Assembly (NCBI GenBank): GCA_030549795.1
Contig: JAUQQO010000029.1
Coordinates: 1 to 45,697 of the forward strand
Reading direction: 5' to 3'
Length of the DNA: 45,697 bases
Source: Pseudomonadota bacterium
Lineage (GTDB): Bacteria > Pseudomonadota > Alphaproteobacteria > Geminicoccales > Geminicoccaceae
Made by a program: the position numbers and the translations under genes. The notes under the pieces are model-generated. The model did not search any database. It saw only the letters and a list, made by a program, of their open reading frames with translations, and had not been told where the DNA came from. Positions 40,765 through 45,697 of the stretch are shown here, in pieces. Every line of letters starts with the position of its first letter. Position 1 is the first letter of the stretch.

Positions 40765-42629
40765 TCTTGCAGCGGTTGGTAGAGCTCTACGAACGGCGCA
40801 CGGGCCCCGATGCCGAACACCCGCTGCCGGAGCCCGGCTGGAGCAAGGAGCCAATTGCTTTCGTCATCGAACTGGCCAAAGACGGTTCAGTCACAGGCGT
40901 GCGCGATCTGCGCGACCCGAACAGCAAGAGCGGGGCGCGCGGCCGCGTGATGCGCGTTCCAGCCCCACCCAAACGCACCAACAACGAAGTCGCTTGTCTG
41001 CTTTGGGACAAACCCGAGTACGCACTCGGACTGCCGAATCCAAAGGCCTTCGAGCAAAAGAAGGAAGACCCCGACAAGCGCGCAAAGTTGGCCAAAGATC
41101 AGGCTGAACGCCGCTTTCGGCTGTTCCGTGAGCGCATTGAGGAGCTCGCGCAGACTGTGCACGATCCGGGACTTGCCGCCCTTAAAAAGTTTCTGGCCGG
41201 CGACACGGTGGCAGCGGTGCGCGCGGCGGCATCACCGGAGACGATGGCAGCGCTCGAGGCACAGGCGGGCAATGTGAGCTTTAAGTTCGTCGAAGATCCG
41301 GAGGGTTTGATCTTCGATCGGCCCCTGGTGCGGGAAGCTCTCGCAAAAGCTCCCGAAGGCGTTGAAGCCACAGATCCAGCCCAGTGCTGCGTCACCGGAA
41401 AATTCGGGCCGATCGCGCGCCTGCACCCTCCGATCAAGGGGGTCAGCGGCAGTCAGACGTCGGGTGCGAACATCATCTCCTTCAACAAGGAAGCATTCAC
41501 GTCCTTCAACCTCGCGCAAGGCGCCAACGCTCCCGTTGGTACCTGGGCGGCGTTCGCCTATACAACTGCGCTTAACGCACTGCTCGCGAGGGATTCCGCG
41601 CAGAAGACGACGGTCGGTGGTACGACGGTGGTGTTCTGGGCCGGCAGGGCGACAGCCAACGAAGCGGTACTCTGCCCGTTCCTCGCCGCGATGAGCACCG
41701 ACGATCCGAGCCGCGGCGCCGAGCGGGTGCGCGCTCTCTACGAGGCGCCGAAAACGGGCGTACCGCCTTGCATCGAGGACGATACGCCCTTCTACATTCT
41801 GGGCCTTTCGGCCGAGAGCAAGTCGCGGCTCACCGTACGCTTTTTCCACGAGGGCACGATCCACGGCGTGGCGGAAACGGTGCTGCGCTGGTTCCGCGAG
41901 CTCGAAATCGTCGAAGGCAAAGACGATCGCGAGAAAAAGCGCAGGAAGGGGGAGCCCGACCCGCAGAGCCTCGCGCTGTCTGCTCTGCTCCGCGCCCTCT
42001 CGGTCCAAGGAGACCTCGATAACGCCCCGCCGCTTCTAAGCGCCGAACTCTTGCGCGCGGCGTTCACCGGGGCGCGGCTGCCGGAGCGCGTGCTCGCAGA
42101 AGCAATCAACCGCTGCGCTGCCGAACGCGAGCCCACACGGGCACGGGCAGCGCTCATCAAGGTCTTTCTCATCCGCAATTTGGGCGAGGAGGTAACTGTG
42201 GCACTCGATCTCGAAGAAAAAGACACTGCGTATCGCTTGGGACGATTGTTCGCTGTTCTCGAAAGTCTACAGGTGGAAGCTGTAAGCCCTAAGTCATCGA
42301 TCGGCGAACGACGTCTTAATGCGACGATTCGCGACCGATACTGGGGCGCGGCCTCGTCAATGCCGGCCTATGTTTTTCCGCAACTGCTTTCGCTCGCGAC
42401 CAGTCATCTCGGCAAGCTCGAGGGGGACAAGCCCGGTCTCGCGCGTTGGTTCGAGAAGCAGATCGGCGAGATCACGAGTGGTCTGCCGCCGAGCTTGCCC
42501 GCGACCCTATCGCTGGTTGAGCAGGGCCGCTTTGCCATCGGCTACTGGCACCAGCGGCACACACCGAAGACAGAGGCCGCGCCCACCCCGGATTCGGACC
42601 TCACCACTGAGGAGGAGATCGCACAATGA
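40761..42629 (+). CDS. cas8c: CRISPR-associated large subunit Cas8c (Csd1)
   Basis: 622 residues, normal for Csd1/Cas8c. It recognises the PAM and opens target DNA as part of the I-C Cascade. Diagnostic stretches are MILQRLVELYERR at the start, QCCVTGKFGPIARLHPPIKG, SGANIISFNKEAFTSFNLAQG, TVVFWAGRATANEAV, FYILGLSAESKSRLTVRFFHEG and the late NATIRDRYWGAASSMPAYVFPQL. ATG overlaps the cas5c stop with GGAGGTG about 6 nt upstream. The stop overlaps cas7c at ATGA. A nested in-frame start at 42198 probably gives Cas11c. Confidence 0.95.
   Translation: MILQRLVELYERRTGPDAEHPLPEPGWSKEPIAFVIELAKDGSVTGVRDLRDPNSKSGARGRVMRVPAPPKRTNNEVACLLWDKPEYALGLPNPKAFEQKKEDPDKRAKLAKDQAERRFRLFRERIEELAQTVHDPGLAALKKFLAGDTVAAVRAAASPETMAALEAQAGNVSFKFVEDPEGLIFDRPLVREALAKAPEGVEATDPAQCCVTGKFGPIARLHPPIKGVSGSQTSGANIISFNKEAFTSFNLAQGANAPVGTWAAFAYTTALNALLARDSAQKTTVGGTTVVFWAGRATANEAVLCPFLAAMSTDDPSRGAERVRALYEAPKTGVPPCIEDDTPFYILGLSAESKSRLTVRFFHEGTIHGVAETVLRWFRELEIVEGKDDREKKRRKGEPDPQSLALSALLRALSVQGDLDNAPPLLSAELLRAAFTGARLPERVLAEAINRCAAEREPTRARAALIKVFLIRNLGEEVTVALDLEEKDTAYRLGRLFAVLESLQVEAVSPKSSIGERRLNATIRDRYWGAASSMPAYVFPQLLSLATSHLGKLEGDKPGLARWFEKQIGEITSGLPPSLPATLSLVEQGRFAIGYWHQRHTPKTEAAPTPDSDLTTEEEIAQ
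42198..42629 (+). CDS. cas11c: Cas11c small subunit translated from inside cas8c
   Basis: GTG at 42198 is in frame with cas8c (codon 480) and would make a 143-residue protein identical to the Cas8c C-terminus (starting VALDLEEKDTAYRLGRLFAVLE). GAGGAGG at 42186-42192 lies 5 nt before it, a near-ideal ribosome site. Type I-C systems are known to make Cas11 from an internal start near this place in cas8c, at about this length. The helical, charged make-up fits a Cas11 that lines the Cascade belly and steadies the R-loop. The site is seen; expression is inferred. Confidence 0.75.
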   Translation: MALDLEEKDTAYRLGRLFAVLESLQVEAVSPKSSIGERRLNATIRDRYWGAASSMPAYVFPQLLSLATSHLGKLEGDKPGLARWFEKQIGEITSGLPPSLPATLSLVEQGRFAIGYWHQRHTPKTEAAPTPDSDLTTEEEIAQ

Positions 42630-43480
42630 CCGCGCTTCAGCATCGCTACGACTTCGTTCTTTTGTTCGATGTCCAGGACGGCAACCCGAACGGCGATCCC
42701 GATGCCGGCAACATGCCGCGCTTCGATCCCGAAACGGGGCAGGGGCTCGTCACCGACGTCTGCTTAAAGCGCAAGGTGCGCAACTACGTCGAGCTCAAGC
42801 ACGGTAACAAAGAACCCCATCGGATCTACGTGCGCGAGGGCGCCGTTCTCAACCGTGAACACCACAAGGCCTACGACGCTCTCGGCAAAAAGCCAGAGAA
42901 GCAGAAGTTAGCCGGGGCCGAAATCACCGAGTGGATGTGCAAGAACTACTTTGATATACGGACGTTCGGTGCGGTGATGAGCACGGAGGTGAACGCAGGA
43001 CAGGTACGGGGCCCGGTGCAGTTGACGTTTGCGCGCTCGATCGAGCCCGTGTTCGCGCGTGATTTCGCGATCACCCGCATGGCCGTGACCAACGAAGCCG
43101 ACGCCGCCAAGGAGCGCACGATCGGTCGCAAGCACGCGGTGGCTTATGGTCTTTATCGGGGTTACGGTTTCGTCTCCGCGTCTCTCGCGGAGAAGACGGG
43201 TTTCTCCAAAGAAGATCTCGACCTCTTGTTCGAAGCGCTGCAACATATGTTCGAGCACGACCGATCGGCTGCGCGGGGTCTTATGACCACGCGCCACCTG
43301 ATCGTGTTCGAACACCAATCGAGGCTGGGCGACGCGCCGGCACATGCGCTGTTCGACCGCGTGCGGGTGGAGCCCGTGCGCGAGGGGCGGCCGGCGCGCT
43401 GCTTCGACGATTACCGCGTGAGTTTGGACGGCGCACCGCTCACGAAGCGGTTCGTGATGGTTCCTGCGCGTGTCGGTTGA
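42626..43480 (+). CDS. cas7c: CRISPR-associated backbone protein Cas7c (Csd2)
   Basis: 284 residues. HRYDFVLLFDVQDGNPNGDPDAGNMPRFDPETGQGLVTDV is the Cas7/Csd2 opening (here the first 40 or so residues), and RTFGAVMSTEVNAGQVRGPVQ and KHAVAYGLYRGYGFVS follow. Several copies coat the crRNA spacer to form the Cascade backbone. ATG overlaps the cas8c stop (ATGA) and has GAGGAGGAG upstream. The stop region overlaps the cas4 start by 11 nt. Confidence 0.95.
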   Translation: MTALQHRYDFVLLFDVQDGNPNGDPDAGNMPRFDPETGQGLVTDVCLKRKVRNYVELKHGNKEPHRIYVREGAVLNREHHKAYDALGKKPEKQKLAGAEITEWMCKNYFDIRTFGAVMSTEVNAGQVRGPVQLTFARSIEPVFARDFAITRMAVTNEADAAKERTIGRKHAVAYGLYRGYGFVSASLAEKTGFSKEDLDLLFEALQHMFEHDRSAARGLMTTRHLIVFEHQSRLGDAPAHALFDRVRVEPVREGRPARCFDDYRVSLDGAPLTKRFVMVPARVG

Positions 43481-44135
43481 GCCGATCGAAGAGGATGGCG
43501 AGGGGGACGAGCTCGTCCCCCTCTCCGCACTCCAGCACTGGGTGGTCTGCCCACGCCAGTGTTGCTTGATCCACCTCGAGCAGCAGTGGGCCGAGAATCT
43601 CGCAACTGCAGAAGGGCGATTGTTGCACGAGCGCGTGCATGAGCTTGGGCGGGAGCTGCGCCGCGGTGTGCGCGTCGTGACAAGCATGCCGCTGCGCTCG
43701 CGCGCCCTCGGCCTTGTCGGTGTGGCGGATCTGGTTGAGCTGCACCGGATGCCCGACGGTCGCTGGCGGCCGTACCCGGTCGAGTTCAAGCGCGGTCGGC
43801 CCAAGCCCCACGAGGCCGATCAGGTTCAGCTTTGCGCGCAAGCGATGGCGCTTGAAGAGATGTTCGGCATTTCGGTGCCGGAAGGAGCGCTGTACTACGG
43901 CAAGCAACGGCGGCGGAGGGTTGTGCACTTCGACGACACGTTGCGCGCGCGCACACGCGCGGTCGCGAACGAGGTCCGCATTGCCTTAGCCGCCGGCCAA
44001 ACGCCGCCGCCCATCTACGACAAGTCCCGCTGCGATCCCTGCTCGCTCATTCACCTGTGCCATCCGCGCGCTCTCTCGGGCGGCCGTCGGCTGGCCAGAT
44101 GGCTCGCACGTTGGATCGAGGAGGATGTTGAGTGA
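43470..44135 (+). CDS. cas4: CRISPR-associated exonuclease Cas4
   Basis: 221 residues. Iron-sulfur cluster cysteines Cys27 (VVCPRQC) and Cys188, Cys191, Cys197 (CDPCSLIHLC) and RecB-type nuclease residues Asp87 (VGVADLVE) and Glu105/Lys107 (PVEFKRG), with the QVQLCAQA motif, are all present. Cas4 trims prespacers and checks PAMs with Cas1-Cas2. The start is GTG 43470, overlapping cas7c by 11 nt; no ATG start fits the Cas4 N-terminus. It overlaps cas1 at GTGA. Confidence 0.94.
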   Translation: MSVEPIEEDGEGDELVPLSALQHWVVCPRQCCLIHLEQQWAENLATAEGRLLHERVHELGRELRRGVRVVTSMPLRSRALGLVGVADLVELHRMPDGRWRPYPVEFKRGRPKPHEADQVQLCAQAMALEEMFGISVPEGALYYGKQRRRRVVHFDDTLRARTRAVANEVRIALAAGQTPPPIYDKSRCDPCSLIHLCHPRALSGGRRLARWLARWIEEDVE

Positions 44136-45172
44136 AGCGGCATCTCAACACACTGTTCGTGACAAGCGAGGGAGCGCGGCTGAGACGAGATGGTCAGAAC
44201 CTGGTCGTCATCGTCGAAGAGCAAGAAAAGGGCCGCTTTCCGATCCATGGACTAAAGGGAGTGGTGTTGATTGGACGGGTGAGCACGAGCCCGAAGGCAT
44301 TAGAGCTTTGCTGCGAACATGGTGTAACGGTTACCTTTCTTTCCGAGAGCGGCCGGTTTATAGCGCGCGTTGAGGGGCCGGTCTCAGGTAACGTCCTGCT
44401 GCGCCGGGAACAATATCGGCGCAGCAGCGACCCCCAAGCGTGCGGCAGTGTCGCCCGGTCGGTGGTGCTCGGCAAGACCCTCAATCAACGCGCAGTGTTA
44501 CGGCGTGCGCTGCGCGACCATAGTGACAAATTGGACGTCTCGGCGCGGGCATCGCTGGAAGAGGCCGTAGTACGGCTTACTGACGTCGCGCGGCGGGTGC
44601 AAAGGGAACAGGACTGTGATGCCCTACGCGGGCTTGAGGGCGAGGCTGCGCGGATCTATTTCGATGTTTTTGATGAACTCATCTTGGTCGAAGACGAGGC
44701 TTTTCGATTTCGTGGGCGGTCCCGGCGGCCGCCGCTCGATCCTGTCAATGCGCTTCTTTCTTTTGTGTACACGCTTCTTACGCATGACTTGCGCTCGGCG
44801 AGCGAGAGCGTGGGGCTCGATCCGGCAGTGGGATTCCTTCATCGGGATCGGCCGGGGAGGCCATCGCTTGCGCTCGATCTCGCCGAGGAGTTCCGGCCCT
44901 GGTTTGCTGACCGCTTGGTGCTGTCGCTCATCAATCGGCGGCAACTGACTGCGCGCGACTTCCGCGTTATGGAGAATGGAGCGGTGCTGCTTTCTGATGA
45001 GGCACGACGTGAGGTGATCGTCGCGTACCAAGAGCGCAAGCGAGAGGAGCTGCGTCATCCCATTCTGGAAGAAACGGTGACAATCGGCTTGTTACCTTTG
45101 TTGCAGATGCAGCTCCTGGCGCGGCATCTCCGCGGAGACGTGGATATCTACCCTCCGTTTTTGTGGAAGTGA
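44132..45172 (+). CDS. cas1: CRISPR-associated integrase Cas1
   Basis: 346 residues. Metal-binding residues are Glu169 (GLEGEA), His237 (VGFLHRDRPGRPSLALDL) and Glu252 or Asp249 in the same conserved stretch. With Cas2 it inserts new spacers at the leader end of the array. The GTG start overlaps the cas4 stop and has AGGAGG 8 nt upstream. Codon use in this stretch looks less GC-rich than in the housekeeping genes. Confidence 0.95.
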   Translation: MKRHLNTLFVTSEGARLRRDGQNLVVIVEEQEKGRFPIHGLKGVVLIGRVSTSPKALELCCEHGVTVTFLSESGRFIARVEGPVSGNVLLRREQYRRSSDPQACGSVARSVVLGKTLNQRAVLRRALRDHSDKLDVSARASLEEAVVRLTDVARRVQREQDCDALRGLEGEAARIYFDVFDELILVEDEAFRFRGRSRRPPLDPVNALLSFVYTLLTHDLRSASESVGLDPAVGFLHRDRPGRPSLALDLAEEFRPWFADRLVLSLINRRQLTARDFRVMENGAVLLSDEARREVIVAYQERKREELRHPILEETVTIGLLPLLQMQLLARHLRGDVDIYPPFLWK

Positions 45173-45174
45173 TC

Positions 45175-45465
45175 ATGCTCGTGTTGATCAGCTATGACGT
45201 CCGGACTGATGATGAAGCGGGTCGGCGACGCCTTCGACGGGTCGCCCGCGCATGTCAGGATTGGGGGCAACGAGTGCAATACTCCGTTTTTGAATGCGAA
45301 ATTGACCCGGCGCAATGGGCGCGCCTTAAGGCGCGTTTATTGGCCGAGATCGATCCGGAACGTGATTCGCTGCGCTTTTATTTTTTGGGCGCGAATTGGC
45401 GGCGACGGGTGGAGCACCATGGCGCGAAGCCGAGCTACGATCCTGGGGGAGCCCTTGTGGTGTGA
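45175..45465 (+). CDS. cas2: CRISPR-associated protein Cas2
   Basis: 96 residues, normal. The ferredoxin-like start MLVLISYDVRTDDEAGRRRL has the conserved Asp8, and VQYSVFECEIDPAQW is typical. Cas2 dimers bridge two Cas1 dimers in spacer integration. ATG at 45175 is 2 nt after the cas1 stop; an in-frame GTG at 45163 is less likely as it would add four residues before the beta strand. It is the last gene before the array. Confidence 0.94.
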   Translation: MLVLISYDVRTDDEAGRRRLRRVARACQDWGQRVQYSVFECEIDPAQWARLKARLLAEIDPERDSLRFYFLGANWRRRVEHHGAKPSYDPGGALVV

Positions 45466-45647
45466 GGGTGCGAACCGCAAGCGTCGAGGAGATGGCTCAA
45501 GGGTTCGCGCGGGGCGGAATACCGCATGGGAGCAGGAGTTTGGGAACTCGCGTAGGGCTGCCGGGCGGATCGAGCCCCGATCTATGAGTGAGGTTCGCGC
45601 GCGGGCACCTCTTTTTTCGCGCCGTGAGCAGGGTTAGCGTGCCCGCC
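45466..45647 (+). promoter_or_regulatory. CRISPR leader
   Basis: The 182 nt between cas2 and the first repeat should contain the array promoter and the Cas1-Cas2 integration signals. A run of six T (about 45612-45617) lies 30 nt before the repeat. No clear -35/-10 pair was recognised. A reading frame of 147 codons crosses it but matches nothing and also overlaps cas2 in another frame, so it is rejected. Confidence 0.7.
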
Positions 45648-45697
45648 ATCGCTCCCCGCGCGGGAGCGCGGATTGAAACAATCATCCCCGCCCTCCG
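45648..45697 (+). CRISPR. First repeat of a type I-C CRISPR array, cut by the window end
   Basis: The 32-nt repeat occupies 45648-45679. It begins ATCGCTCCCC and ends GCGGATTGAAAC, with the inverted arms GCTCCC and GGGAGC forming a short hairpin. The terminal ATTGAAAC is the usual type I-C handle. Type I-C repeats usually begin GTCGC, so the first base differs here. Only 18 nt of the first spacer (45680-45697) are in the window; array length cannot be told. The array reads away from the cas operon. Confidence 0.85.

Noticed and set aside
45194-45637. 147-codon frame through cas2 and the leader
   Set aside because: It overlaps cas2 in another frame, has no family resemblance and no ribosome site; the region is better read as the leader.
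37836-45697. A wholly new defence system hidden in the cas locus
   Set aside because: All genes match type I-C proteins in canonical order with no extra gene between them; the only unannotated product is the known class of nested Cas11c.

Overview
The window is GC-rich (visibly about two-thirds G+C), packed with protein genes, and reads as a chromosome segment of an alphaproteobacterium. The main reason is gene order: tpiA-secG-pyrG-kdsA-eno-ftsB-pdhABC, ntrB-ntrC-ntrY-ntrX-trkA-dat-hfq-hflX, and ispDF-cinA-ratA-lipA are neighbourhoods I know from that class. The E1-beta subunit with an N-terminal lipoyl domain, the fused IspDF and the NtrYX pair fit too. I cannot name the genus. No rRNA, tRNA or insertion sequence was recognised, and no gap longer than 300 bases lacks a gene.

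Layout. 1-6,000, minus strand: a partial exported coiled-coil protein, a nucleoside hydrolase, an OmpA-type envelope protein, trpE, and a PpiD-like membrane-anchored peptidyl-prolyl isomerase. 6,065-18,750, plus strand: tpiA, secG, pyrG, kdsA, eno, ftsB, pdhA, pdhB, pdhC, asd, xseA, mazG. Many of these overlap by GTGA start/stop junctions. 18,747-23,054: a SixA-like phosphatase (minus), then ppk and ppx (plus) for polyphosphate metabolism. 23,035-33,495, minus strand: ntrB, ntrC, ntrY, ntrX, trkA, dat, hfq, hflX, a nitrogen-signalling and RNA-chaperone block. 33,644-37,692: ispDF and cinA (plus), a cytochrome P460/c'-beta-like gene (minus) divergent from an HxlR-type regulator (plus), then ratA and lipA (minus).

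37,836-45,697, plus strand: a complete type I-C CRISPR-Cas operon in canonical order (cas3, cas5c, cas8c, cas7c, cas4, cas1, cas2), a 182-nt leader, and the first 32-nt repeat. The window ends 18 nt into the first spacer. Inside the 3' end of cas8c there is a strong Shine-Dalgarno sequence and an in-frame GTG that would give a separate 143-residue small subunit, Cas11c.

How the parts work together. The central block makes glycolytic and pyruvate-dehydrogenase enzymes plus LipA, which makes their lipoyl cofactor; no lpd (E3) gene lies beside them. The Ntr block carries two two-component systems next to TrkA and Hfq. The Cas operon provides interference (Cas3, Cas5c, Cas8c, Cas7c, Cas11c) and adaptation (Cas4, Cas1, Cas2). 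It lies directly beside lipA, on the side where related genomes usually have lpd and the pdh genes, so a rearrangement or insertion has split an otherwise conserved cluster. I found no convincing wholly new system. The points most worth following up are the internal Cas11c start, the changed residues in Cas5c, and the P460-like/HxlR pair with its possible operator.
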